Shown: positions 1-10,629 of the stretch, one piece after another
Layout of the letters: each line of letters begins with the position of its first letter
Numbering within the stretch: position 1 is the first letter of the stretch
Source of the DNA: Isoetes taiwanensis
Lineage: Eukaryota > Streptophyta > Lycopodiopsida > Isoetales > Isoetaceae
NCBI GenBank assembly: GCA_021234155.1
Contig: JAJEKV010000544.1
Span: forward strand, 87,857-151,856
Direction: 5' to 3'
Length of the DNA: 64,000 nucleotides
Notes under the pieces: generated by a model
Seen by the model: the letters and a program-made list of their open reading frames with translations, nothing else
What the model was told of the DNA's origin: nothing
Databases searched by the model: none
Program-made: the position numbers and the translations under genes

Positions 1-1499
1 TGTAATTTTATGCTACCACATGGCACTTTCTACAATGTGGAATGGAAGTTGGGTAGCCACATTCTGCATGACAGGCTCTCCCGGTTATCATTTATCGTGG
101 CTCGTTCTAGACCCAAAGCACCAGGTTTTTGGAGTGACCACAGTTTGAATCCTTATTCGCATTTTTGAATGCTTAATTCATGGTTTTGAACACATAAGCG
201 AAATTGATTAGAAGACTCTGTTGTATTTGTCTTGCTATACGCCACAATGGTTTTTCAAAAGGTTTGTTAACCCTAGAAGTAGTATGATTAACCTATAATT
301 TGTTAACATCAAGAGTTCATATTGATATGGTTATTCTTGCTAGTTGAAATTGGTTGTTTCACGAACATAAAATTCTAACATTTGCATAGCATAGGCACCA
401 TATGCAACCATCTAACGGCATGTGAAGCAATGACAGTCTACAAAATTACATATGCAATGTGACACATTTGAAAGTGCATCAATTGGAATCCGGTGACACT
501 AAGTTCCAAAATGCACAAACTTCACAAATAACCAGTAATATAGACATGGCATTGCAGACTATTACTCACCTGCAAAATGTAACTCTCCTACATGGCTTCA
601 TGTTATTTCTAATTGAATACTTTGGCATAAACACGAAGTTTAATATCCTATGATAAATGTTTAGATATTCTTGGAGCTATGATCTCAGGTGTAACATGAA
701 CTATGAAACATGAACTATGAATCTTCGCATATATGGCGCGGAACTTGATTACAAACTCTGCGTGAAATCAATCATGTCTCCATTGCAAATTATGTTATTC
801 AGAAGTGAGGAACCTCTCATCGTGACAAACATGCATTCTGAAACACAAATGAGATGTTTATTGGTGTCTGGACCAATAGAGTCATGGAAATGAATAAGCA
901 AATTGTTTGCAAAAATGATTATCGTGGTGAATTCGAAGTTTTCTTGGATGGTACTGGCAAATATCATAGCCATGCATGTTTAACACTAGCGAGAAGATTG
1001 ACCGGCTCCATCTTTGGCGAATGTATCTGATTGTATTCCGGGTTGGAAGCTTGCAAATAGTTCATTAGAATATGAGCTATGTGGCATGCTCCCCACGTAT
1101 CATTGTTACACTTCATGCCTCATGAGATTCGGGGTTACATCTCCCATGATATGCATTGGCATGCTCTTGGTACGCTTTGCATGGCGTGTGGAAGATCATG
1201 ACTGCATGGCTTAGATTATTTACACTTGTGAGTACACCTAAGACACAGTGCGTTGTACCTCCGGATGCATCCCTTGCACTTCGAGTAGCGAGAATGTATG
1301 GGGAAATATTAATCTCAAGCTCCTTTTGCACTTCTTAGAGAAAAACAACAATTATGTCACCGAAGTTCTTGTATTTGGTGTCCCATGTTGCGTGAGACTT
1401 TATGCGAATCTTTGGAGAACACATTGTTACACTCCCAAGCAAATATCATTTGGGGTTCACCATGGTTTCCATCTAGCACATGCTTTCGAACTTAAAAGT
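1..1499. other. Intergenic, no supported gene
   Basis: I see no conserved protein motif in this stretch. Short open frames occur on both strands but have no recognisable domain and no convincing splice structure. The sequence is AT-rich with short local duplications only, such as a repeated 13-mer near 693-720. It is best left as unassigned intergenic DNA or very old repeat. Confidence 0.5.
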
Positions 1500-2009
1500 T
1501 CAAGCTTGAACGGTTCCACGCATCAACGCGAGGAAATTATCGAGAAAGGGAAAAAGAATCGATAAAAGTATATGAAAGTTTACCAATTGGCTCAAGAATG
1601 GCCATTTCGGTCCAAGGGAGAACTGAAACCGGAGAGAGAGGGCAGATTTAGGGCGCAAAGGCGGCAACGAGGGAGCCTCTTGAATGGCCGGAGTAGAAGT
1701 GGGGTAAAGAATGGGAAGTCGGGTCGAAAAAAGCTTAGCATTGAGACCTTTGGGCGCAGAGGGAGGCAAATCATCATGGCGGGCTGCCATCTCTAGAGTA
1801 GAAAAAGAACCGAGCCAAATCGTCTTTTTCTTCTTGGGCTCGAATTTACGAAATCCACTTGCCCCGACTCGGGCGCCTCCGTATTCGATCCTCGGGTTCC
1901 TCTTTTCGCCATAGCCATAACTTCGCCTTCTAATCCCGCCATCGCCAAAGCGCCCGGACCACGTGAGGAAGGGGAAGCGCGGAGATGCCTTGATCATTAT
2001 CTTGGCCAA
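1500..2009 (-). pseudogene. Degenerate AP2/ERF (DREB-type) transcription factor relic
   Basis: The open frame is 169 codons. Residues about 25-95 resemble the AP2/ERF DNA-binding domain. Visible pieces in order are GIRRRSYG (first strand), a basic FEPKKKKT segment where the family has EIREPKKK(T/S), then IWLGSFSTLEMAARHDD, which matches the IWLGSF-T-EMAARAHD helix region, and an (N)AKL ending. After the domain, an LP..TPAIQEA segment resembles the conserved LP...SP.DIQ.AA motif of DREB proteins. About 15 residues of unrelated sequence sit between the first strand and the EPKKK segment, and the conserved WVSEIR is changed to SGFRKF, so the fold would be disrupted. The upstream part of the gene is missing. 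By family knowledge an intact copy would bind GCC-box or DRE promoter elements. This one is probably a pseudogene or captured fragment. The segment is GC-richer than its surroundings. Confidence 0.6.
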
Positions 2010-4080
2010 TCTTAAATGCCATCCTTATCCTTACCGTACACGACAACTGTCGATAACAGAAAAACAAACACAAATGATGCACGACATGTTTAGCATTTCA
2101 ACGACACATCCCAACAAATTTTTTTTTTCGATTTCATTTTTTACGGCCTTTTTTTTTGTTTCTCTATTTTTTCCCCCAGAAATACGTGGCGGGAATCAAC
2201 CGAATATGCCAAATGCATCTTCCCCCTAAGAATTATATATGTTAAGAAAATAATAGTGTCTTTTTTTCCCTTTTGGTTTAGAACCTTTTATATTTTGGTG
2301 ATAAGACAACACGTGCTTGGAGTTAAAAAAATGTGGCCTTATGTGCCCCTTTTTTTAACCTTTTTTTATGTTTGACTTTGGGAGGTTTGACTTTGCATCT
2401 TGATAAAGCCGCTGCTTGCAGATGGTTGCATTTTGTAGTTCCATGTGGAATCCATCTTCTAGGTAAAACAATAGAAAACATGCTATCTTTTCCATCAAAA
2501 GAATATTCTTGCATCTAATGCATGATGCACTTATTTCTTTGAAGATAGCATCAGCGGTATTTACCTCCAATTCTAATTTGTCACGTTCCACAAAAGCAGC
2601 AGCCACTCACCATGAGTCTGGGGGAAGTGATATACAGTCTCCATTTGGTCAATACGCACTTGGAAACTTCAATTATGCTATGATATAAATATTTAGCTTC
2701 TCAACCTCCACTGTATATAGACGCAGAATATTCAGGCTCACCTTGGCAACTGCGTTGATAAGCCAAATTGCATTAGCTGTGGGATTGCGTTAATATATCA
2801 GAGCTAACATTATTCAGAAGATGTATGTATTGTATAATTCAAGTAAGTTCGTGCTCAGAGATGCCCAGCCTGCTATTTGTAACAGATGATAAAATGCAAA
2901 AGCATGCAAAATTAAGAGATTGCCAATTCGAATTGCCCTTGCAAATAAAATATTTGTACCTCCACCAAAATACAAACCTGAAATAGTTATATAAAGCTAT
3001 AGTTTATTCAAATTGCAAGTTGCATGCAACCTGTTTGCAGTGCACTTACTTTCTTCATATCAGTGCACTTACTTTCTTCGTATCAACAAACCTGCTAAAT
3101 TTATGTACAGTAACAATTATATCATGTTTCTTTTATAAAGACCCCAGTCATTTCAAATGTTGCAAGCAACTGCATGAAGAACAACATCTCTGGTATATTC
3201 TTTGACATCTCGGGCTTCAAGCTCTCTAGATTTTTGTAGGCATAGAACATGCTACCAGCAAGGTAATACTTTAATGTTTACCCTGTTCAAGAAACCGTGG
3301 CTAACCTGAAACGTTACTCTCCATGACGACTCGCTGATTAAGAGAGAGCCATTTAGTCTGAGCTCCATGCTTGTCCCAAGACTTATTCTTCCAGCTTTAA
3401 AAGTGTATCTTCTGCTCTTCTTAGTAGGAAGAACAGCATAATAAAACAGCCCTCTGTTGCCATAAATAATAACCAAGGCCATACCTGTATTAGAGCACAA
3501 TGCAAATTTAACTCGCTGGCTTATGGCATCACTATTCGTCTTCCTTAAGTAAATGGAAAGCACAGCACAGTCCTAGGTTAGAAATAATCTAAAACGGAAT
3601 GAATACCATGAATAACAACGACGGCCGCATTTCAAAGGTCTGTCTGCTTGCAGCCCTAATTAGGCATGAAGATCCATTTTGGAGCAGTCACAGCCTAAAG
3701 AGATCCACTACCAGCTTTAACTCGCTGGTTTATGGCATCAATACAATATTTCGTATTTTGTCTTCCCTGAAGAGTCAAAGATATAGTTAAAGAATGCAGA
3801 AGGACCTTGCTGCAGAATAAAACTGAAGGATCCTTCATAAAAAAGGGCAGTGCCCATCTCAAGAACAGGCAGCGAAATCGGGTTTGGGCTTGGCCGCCAT
3901 AGCCAACCATCTCCAGAACAGGCAGGCAGGCATGGCTTGGGTTTTTGGCAAGGGCATGCTTCAATCGGGGCATCGCTGGACAGTGTTTTTTTTTTCTTTT
4001 TTGACGTGCCTTCCCAGCCCTCGGATTGCCACATCAAATCTCAGCCGTCAGATTTAGGGCAGCGGACACAGGCCAAAACA
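2010..4080. other. Intergenic with T-rich tracts; possible exon-like duplication
   Basis: The stretch has several oligo-T tracts (2115-2165, 2340-2370). A minus-strand open frame at 3252-3563 (103 codons) has no family I recognise. Its region around 3500-3550 is partly repeated near 3715-3750, where both contain TTAACTCGCTGG followed by TTATGGCATCA, giving the translated motif AI(S/N)QRVK twice on the minus strand. This could be a duplicated exon of an unrecognised gene, but there is no confirming structure. No gene is called. Confidence 0.4.
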
Positions 4081-4095
4081 TTATACTCCCAGTTG

Positions 4096-4123
4096 TTTAG
4101 GGTTTACAAAGGTTTAGGTTTTC
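4096..4123 (+). promoter_or_regulatory. Telo-box of the P1 ribosomal-protein promoter
   Basis: TTTAGGGTTT at 4096-4105 is followed by a second, weaker copy (GGTTTAGG) at about 4111-4118, roughly 50 bp upstream of the P1 start codon. The AAACCCTAA/TTAGGGTTT telo-box is well known in promoters of plant translation-machinery genes, usually near the transcription start. Its position here fits coordinated expression with other ribosomal-protein genes. The regulatory role is inferred from family knowledge. Confidence 0.6.
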
Positions 4124-4150
4124 TATCAGCGCATCCGATCATCTATAGCC

Positions 4151-4738
4151 ATGTCGGCCGGGGAGCTTGCCTGCACATATGCCTCTCTCATTCTTCACGA
4201 CGATGGAATTCCTATCACGGTGCGATATTACTCGTTCGAAATTTTTGTTTTCATTTGCTTTTGCCCATTTAAGCTTAGACTGATTTAACAGGCCGAAAAA
4301 ATTAGTACTTTGGTTAAGGCCGCAAATGTGAAAATCGAATCATACTGGCCAAGTCTGTTCGCCAAGCTTTTGGAGAAGAGAAGCGTTGATGATCTGATAA
4401 TGAATATAGGCTCTGGTAATTTTTCTTGCTATGATACGCAGCAAATTTGTAAATTTTATCTTTTATATGATGGGCAGAAAATGGTAAGTTATGTTGTGCT
4501 TCTGGATTATTTAGGTGGTGGTGGTGGTGGTATTGCTGTTAGTGCTGCTGCTCCAGCTGCTGGTGCTGCTGCACCTGCTGCAGAAGCAGCAAAGGAAGAA
4601 CCTAAGGTGTGTATAAATATGCCATTCAGGTCTTCTGATTGTGATCCAATTTTTGTTTTTGATTTTTTGCCTTTTATATTACAGGAGGAGCCCAAGGAAG
4701 AAAGTGATGACGACATGGGTTTCAGTTTGTTCGATTAG
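4151..4738 (+). CDS. RPP1: 60S acidic ribosomal protein P1 (four exons)
   Basis: P1 forms, with P2 and P0, the lateral stalk of the large ribosomal subunit that recruits translational GTPases. The exons are 4151-4219, 4292-4415, 4515-4606 and 4685-4738. All introns are GT-AG and short (72, 99 and 78 bp), and the spliced frame is 112 codons plus stop, the normal P1 length. The N-terminal helical domain begins [19 protein letters not shown] and continues with [21 protein letters not shown] glycine run follows (GSGGGGGG), then an Ala/Pro hinge, an acidic stretch (KEEPK), and the invariant C-terminus [11 protein letters not shown] that contacts elongation factors. The start is the first ATG of the matching frame and lies just downstream of telo-boxes. 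Nothing suggests a pseudogene. No neighbour is functionally linked, as expected in a plant nuclear genome. Confidence 0.95.
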
Positions 4739-7195
4739 TCTTTCTTTGCCAAATCATGTATATTCTTTTTGGGAAAATCTTTGTCCCAACATAGTATGCA
4801 TATGCTAGTGGTTGGTTCACCCAACTTTCATTTTTGTGTTAACTGCTTTGAGGAATTAAATGGCGTATCTTTGTTGTAAGAATGCTTGTGGTTTATGAAA
4901 GCTTTTGAATATTAATTATGGATTGGGAATATGACCTTGTTTCCTAGATACTTATGGACGGCATTATGTTCTCATACACGATGTTGTAGTATTAGTATCA
5001 CCATACTGGATAACAGCTACTTTACTAACGTGAAATAAAAAACATTTTGAAAGAGTATATGCAAGAGACTCGGCCATCCAACCATTAACCTATTTGGTTT
5101 GGCTGGTACATAAATTGTTTTTGCTCGGTTATTTATTGTTCAACTTATATCGAGATCTCCATCAACTGATCCGGCAAACAACATGAAGAAAGGAACAAAC
5201 GAAGCTTGCTGTCTGAACTGATCCGGCAGACAACAGAAAGAAAGGGACAAGTTCAAATACAGCACAACTTATTTGAAAGACTTATGAAGCAAGGGCATAA
5301 GATCACACGTGACTTTAAGAAAATAAAACAAAAGAAACATGATGTTGTGTGCGATGAAGAAATAACGTTATTCAGAAGCCCAAATTTCAAATGAGAAGAA
5401 AGCTCCATTAAATTCCATTGAATTCTTGTGCTGAGACAAGCAAAATCTGGAAAGAGCTCCATTTTCCAGTTAAGAGACCGTTTCTTCAGTAGAAAACTCC
5501 AGTAAGTTTGGTTATGCGAAGAGGTTCACTGCAGTAAGTTTGATTATGCTTAAATCTTCAATGTTTTATAGCAGAAGAGGTTCATGTCTGTGATCAACAA
5601 CTTATTTAGTGGCAATTGGAGAACCAGTGAATTACTGCAATCAAATTATATAGACACACAACAATTGGATCATCAAAAACTTGAAAGCCGATCAAATCCA
5701 GCAAGAGCAGACCTGATTCTATTGTGCAAAAACAGGAAAATATTAGTGTGCAGATGAGAATGAAATGGAAGACAAATCAACATATAAAACAAGGCTATCT
5801 GCTTAAAATCAAATGTCAATCTATTGCGGAATGTACAAATGAGCGGAGGTATTTCAATCAACTGAGATAATGTTTATAGTCTCCCTCTGGAATGTGAAAA
5901 ACGAAAAGATTTGAGATGTGGAAGGCAAGTGCATGCGCTTATGGTCTACACCTTGCGCAAAAAGCAAAAAGACGCAACAAGGGGCTTGGGCAGTAACTTG
6001 GATTCAATTTCGCATAATGTAGGAGACAAATCATTAAGGAATATTCAAAATATGCATTTGTATATTAAAAAAAAAACTTAATAGCCATCAAGTTTGCCAT
6101 TAAATTGAAAGGCTGCATTTGGCTACGCCGATTAATTTCATTTTTAAGGACAAAGAAATTATAATACTAAGAATTTAAATGACATTGGTAATGTTAAACA
6201 TGAAACTCTTTTTTTTCTTTTTTTTAGTGCAACAGCCTAACCTCGTGTGTCACATTATCTGAAAGCGTAGCACGTGCCTCAAAAAATGACCTGGACATAT
6301 TCGTCACCGTCACCGTTAGATTTCGATCTAAACTAATGAACGAATGAGAAAAATAAGCATGGCAATGCTTGGTTTTTAGCTTCAGTTTGGTGGCCATTGG
6401 TGGGCATTTGAAGGATGACGAAGGCTTTGCATTCCACAAGCCATTCAGCAGTTTTGCCCTGAGAATAGTTTTGGGGCAAAGGAGTATCTCCATTGAGAAG
6501 GTTTGCCCTGCCTTCTCAAGTGTTTTATTAATAATTAGGCGTGGAACGAAACGTTGGGAATTTCGGCAAAGACAAAATCATTAGAGTTTTGCCCCGCCTT
6601 CTCAAGTTTTGTAAATGCTTTCGGGCATGGTACAAAATATTTGGAATTCCAGGAGCATAGAAATAATGGTTTGTCGCGGATTTTTTGCCGGAGTTTTAAT
6701 TTGTCCCATGGTTGCAGACCGACTTCGAATCATCCACCCGAGCTTTCCGACGACTCTGATTGATGCTCATACACATGTTTTTTTTTTTTTTGGAACTTTT
6801 GGAGATAATCATAGAACAGCTCTCGGTAACCTCATCGTGTATCTTTCCCTTTGATGCGGATGTCTCGGTCCTACATGCCATGATTAGCAAATCTGCGGTG
6901 TTTTTTTTTTTTTTTTTTTTTGGTATTTCTTTTTGCTCGGGCGCCAATGGCCAAGCTTCTCATTCTATGTTCTACCTATCCAATCGCATTTCATTTCTTC
7001 ACTATCGTAGCTTTTTGCAAAAAAGAAGATGGAAGAAATCGTCATCATTTTAATTGCAGTTTTTTGGTTTGCATCACATATGTTGATGCTACAAACTGTG
7101 AGTGGTCATCAGTAAAAAAGCATTTAATGAGTCAGCAGTTCACGTTTTTATGATTTTAAGTTTGTTTTTGCAGTTCAGAGTGGAGATAATGACTA
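4739..7195. other. Intergenic; 3' region of P1 then unassigned repeats
   Basis: The first few hundred bases are the AT-rich 3' region of P1. Beyond this there are no conserved motifs. Two short similar segments (about 6498-6526 and 6587-6611, both containing GCCTTCTCAAGT) form a small direct repeat, and there are T homopolymers at 6778-6791 and 6900-6920. Open frames here are short and unconvincing. Confidence 0.45.
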
Positions 7196-7475
7196 CTAAG
7201 GACTCAGTAATTGCAGATGTTTATCTAGAACCTCAAGTATGTATAATGCCAAGTCATGCACAGATGGTGCTCTGAGAAGTTGTGGAAGCGTGGAATGGAA
7301 TGCTAAGGTCAAAAAATGATTCCGGACTATCTCAAAAGCAGGGAAACTCAGAAGAGTATGGCTTTCATCTTCAATAACCTGTAACTGGCAACAGGCACAT
7401 AGTCTCGCTTCTCGCGGCAATTGTGGCCGCTCCCATCTACCTATCTCAATCCCTAGCCTGTGGATCTTTCTCGTA
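7196..7475 (-). pseudogene. Non-LTR retrotransposon C-terminal (zinc-finger) fragment
   Basis: Read on the minus strand, this segment encodes HRLGIEIGRW..P, then LCACCQLQVIEDESHTLL and SFPAFEIVRNHF. The spacing C-x2-C-x6-ED-x2-H-x4-(C) is the zinc-finger-like end found in many plant and animal LINE ORF2 proteins; the last cysteine is changed to Ser/Phe here. A second, more degraded copy of the same family lies at 47640-48480 on the same strand. No reverse transcriptase core remains. It is probably a 5'-truncated, decayed insertion. It sits next to the importin-alpha relic. Confidence 0.5.
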
Positions 7476-7629
7476 GTAGATCTGCATCCTTTATTTATTC
7501 CATTCTAGTTAAATTATGGGTTCTTTTTCTTCTGATATTGAACTGTTTGTGACAAAAAGGTGTGAGCCGAATGTTGGAAGGCGGACATGCTTCGAAATGG
7601 CCTTTATCTGAAGGCATCTGGCATTTGAG

Positions 7630-8240
7630 AATGAGGTACTGCGTTGAGTTCCTTGCTTCTGTTTTGCAAAGATTAGATTCATTTTATTCAAAAAGGGAGA
7701 GGCTGCATTTAAAGAGAATGCTTTTGTGCAGACAATTTGAGAGCCACTAGTTCTACGAAAGCCAGGACTTTTTTCCTTCCACACTATTAATTACCCTACA
7801 TCTTCAGGTTTGCATTTTTGTTGAGAACGGTTTAGTTACTATTTGTTCGCCTACTTAGAATTTATTTATGACTCTTGCAGTTTGAAGCAGCCTGGACTCT
7901 TAGCAATATTACATCAGGAACATCTAAATATACAGGTATAGTGATGGAACATGGCGCTGCACCCATCTTTCTTCAGCTTCTAAGCTGCCCCAGTGATGAC
8001 GTTCGTGAGCACGTCAGTTGTTTGCTTTCTTTATTGCAACAATGGTGATTTGTAGTTGTCCAACTAATGCTTCCATCGTTTCATGTATTAGAGCTTCCCC
8101 ATTAATATACTTGCAAAATTGCCAAATTCTGAGGGACATAGTCGATATATACTAGCAGCTCCAATAATTCTGCAAATTGATGTGTTTAAGAAGCTGGTTC
8201 AGCTTTATTCCAGAAAGTTGCACTTCTCCAGATATTGTCG
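7630..8240 (+). pseudogene. Importin alpha armadillo-repeat fragment
   Basis: An exon at 7881-8012 is preceded by a good acceptor (CTCTTGCAG) and starts [19 protein letters not shown], continuing [20 protein letters not shown] and VREH. This matches importin-alpha armadillo repeats (FEAAWALTNIASGTS..., HGAVPIFVKLL, SPSDDVREQ). The exon boundary just before FEAAW is the usual plant one. Upstream at about 7635-7690 a degraded CVEFLASVLQRLDS corresponds to the preceding RFVEFL segment. After a GT donor at 8013 and an AG at 8090-8091, an open frame contains SEGHSRYILAAPIILQ, which aligns with the SPKCRDLVLAAGAI region but has lost the WALGN motif. The IBB domain and most armadillo repeats are absent. 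Importin alpha normally carries NLS cargo with importin beta. This copy looks non-functional. Confidence 0.65.
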
Positions 8241-8430
8241 GTGTTCCATATTCCATAGATTCATTATTTCCATGTTGTGTGAATTGTATATCCTTTACTT
8301 GATTGTCAATGGTTCTGTGCATGCCCTTGAAACTTGAGTTTCTCTGTTAGTTTGGCATGCAATAATTTTGAAACCGAGAAGAGAGCGATGGCGCCAAGGG
8401 GAGCGCTAGGTAAGTTCGAATAGGGAACAA

Positions 8431-8718
8431 ATGAACAAGTGGATCATGGCACGGATGGGACAGATTGTAGGAAATGGTCCGACAGGGGTACCTTTGCTCT
8501 GCCCAACAGGGGTGGGCTCAGAGATAGTGGCCACAGGGGCCCATGGCAGGACTGAATCGACAGGGGGACAGAATGGTACGAATTATGCAGAGGAATGGAA
8601 TGGTTTTTTTAAAGTACTGACAGAGAAAATGAAACTGGAAATGATTGAACTGATAAGGACAATATCTAAAGGAAAGGGTGGTCCGCTTGATCCTAAAGAA
8701 CGACCACCTTCACGGTAG
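8431..8718 (+). pseudogene. LINE ORF1 N-terminal segment (probable)
   Basis: This 95-codon open frame lies in the same reading frame as the main ORF1 block at 9043-10629 and ends at a TAG. It is Gly/Thr-rich with several TG and TGG repeats (CPTGV, STGGQ) and ends in a charged region (KMKLEMIELIRTISKGKG). Between 8719 and 9042 the frame is interrupted, and a second open frame (8813-9001) has a Lys/Arg-rich sequence typical of nucleic-acid-binding ORF1 N-termini. It is probably the start of the ORF1 protein, now split by mutations. Assignment rests on position and frame rather than on a recognised domain. Confidence 0.45.
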
Positions 8719-9042
8719 GGCTTAATCGGATCATACCGAAAGTTTATGGGGCATAGAGTCCAAACCGACCGCAGTGGCGGGATACCACGTGCTTAGATGC
8801 GAAGCGTAACTTGTGCAACCAATTCTTGATCGAATCAATGAGGAAACAAAAAGGCTTTGCTTTCGTAAAGGGGAGAGAAGGGTACACCTAGAATTCAAAG
8901 GTATGCCTAAGCTAGCTCATTCATACATTCCAAATAGATTAAAAAGATCTAGAGAGCAAGGTCGTGATTGGTTGTCTCTGGGCATGAAGGAGTCAACCTA
9001 ACCTTTCTCGTAAAACGAAGCTTCTTAAAATAGACAAGCTGA

Positions 9043-10629
9043 TTGACATTGTGGGCATGTACTGGTTGGAATTTCCTTTTTTTTATTACTGAATGTGGGA
9101 CCACCAAATCAGTACAAACACGTTTAAAACAGGGGACCATACAAAAAGCCAACACTCAGCTATTCTTCCAAAAATGGAACCCAAAATTCGATCCCCACAA
9201 CATGGACGAGGTTTTTCACCCAGCTTACTGCTCTGTCCAAAACCTCGGTCCTATATACTGGCACGAGGAGCTTTTCAAAACCCTTTTTCAGAATGTGGGT
9301 CAATATATTGGGTGTGAGACTGTAGCAGAAAGGGCCCCTAGAGTCTGGACTCAACTGGACATACTCAAGCCCATCCCAAGCTCCATAGAATACAAGGATT
9401 ATTTTGGGGAAACAAAAACTTTGAACCTGAAATGGTATGGACTGCCCCTTCCATGCAATGTGTGTGGATTAAGGTTACATGGAGGAGGTGTTTGCAAGGG
9501 GAAATGGATGGGAAACCAGCTGGCTAACCCTGGAAAAACCATGCCAGCACAAAATTCAACCTTCCCAGAGACCGGATACTCGGACCCCAAAGCTATCCAG
9601 AATCCAATGACCAAAGATAATTGGACACTGGTCAAGGATCCCAGGAAGAAGAATATGAATGGGAGTGCCAGGAGGAAGGCCAAAAAGCAAAAACAGAGGG
9701 CCATTCAACAGGAAATTGAACAAGCCACAGTTTCCAAAAAGAAAGTCAGACAAGAATGGAAAAGGAAATTTCAGGATATGAAATTGGCCAACCAGTTCAA
9801 GGTCCTTGTAAGCCCACAAGGCCAGGAAGTGGACATCCAGCCCATGGTTCCTATAAGCCCAAGTGGCCAAGGCAAAACCCAGAACCAAATACTTATAACT
9901 CCAGAAGGCCAGGGAATTGATCCTGGTCACATCAGTAGACCTATAAGACCAGCTGGCCAAGAATTGGGTACACCCCAAATGCTTGTAACTCCAGTAGGCC
10001 AGGGAACTGGTTGTGATCAGATCAAGAGACCTCCAAGTCCTTCTGGACAAGGATTGGGAAGGGATAATCTAAAGGGGAAGACCAAAGAAAATACAGATAT
10101 CATTATCACATCAGCCCATGTACAGAGAAGAAACACAATAACTATTGAAGAACCCGAGCTACCACCAATCAATGAATATCCAGAGTCCTCTGACTCGGAT
10201 ATATCTGCTGGAGGCACTCTGTACTTAAAAGGAGAAGCTTCAAGAGGGAATATCTCCCCCATGACACCTGCCCAGTTGGATTTCAATGAAGCACCAGATA
10301 TGCATGGTGTTCTGATGCAAATAATAGAGGCTGAGGAAAAAGAGGGGGATCTAGCAAACCAAGAGTACAAATTTTTTACAAAATCCCCAATGGACTGTAC
10401 AGAGGACAGTGACACAGGAGGTACTGAAGAAATTAAGTTCACAGATGATGACAGCCTTGAGCCCCTGCAGGATACCCAGACATCCTATGTCCCATCTACA
10501 ACTGGGCAGGAAACAGAGGTGTTTTTTACTCCTCTTACAACTAAGAAGAGGATCAAAAAAGTTTCCTTCCCTTTGGATAGTCCTGCCCTGAATTTGAGGG
10601 TGAAGGAAAGGATAAAATATCCTGCCTAA
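9043..10629 (+). CDS. LINE ORF1 protein: DUF4283-like region, zinc knuckle, repeat tail
   Basis: The open frame is 528 codons. Residues about 1-120 resemble the DUF4283 region of plant LINE and Ty1-like ORF1 proteins, with GTIQKANTQLFFQKWNPKFD and ELFKTLFQNVGQYIG, which correspond to the (F)xxWxPxF and (V)GxxIG signatures. A zinc-knuckle-like PLPCNVCGLRLHGGGVCKG follows at about residues 136-154. A basic linker (SARRKAKKQKQ) follows, then about five to six degenerate copies of a P-x-GQ(G/E) repeat (nucleotides about 9800-10060), then an acidic, Ser/Thr-rich tail. The true start is probably further upstream in a frame now broken, so the first residues of this block may not be the native start. 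By family knowledge the protein binds element RNA. Its TAA overlaps the ORF2 ATG. Confidence 0.75.
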   Translation: MTLWACTGWNFLFFITECGTTKSVQTRLKQGTIQKANTQLFFQKWNPKFDPHNMDEVFHPAYCSVQNLGPIYWHEELFKTLFQNVGQYIGCETVAERAPRVWTQLDILKPIPSSIEYKDYFGETKTLNLKWYGLPLPCNVCGLRLHGGGVCKGKWMGNQLANPGKTMPAQNSTFPETGYSDPKAIQNPMTKDNWTLVKDPRKKNMNGSARRKAKKQKQRAIQQEIEQATVSKKKVRQEWKRKFQDMKLANQFKVLVSPQGQEVDIQPMVPISPSGQGKTQNQILITPEGQGIDPGHISRPIRPAGQELGTPQMLVTPVGQGTGCDQIKRPPSPSGQGLGRDNLKGKTKENTDIIITSAHVQRRNTITIEEPELPPINEYPESSDSDISAGGTLYLKGEASRGNISPMTPAQLDFNEAPDMHGVLMQIIEAEEKEGDLANQEYKFFTKSPMDCTEDSDTGGTEEIKFTDDDSLEPLQDTQTSYVPSTTGQETEVFFTPLTTKKRIKKVSFPLDSPALNLRVKERIKYPA

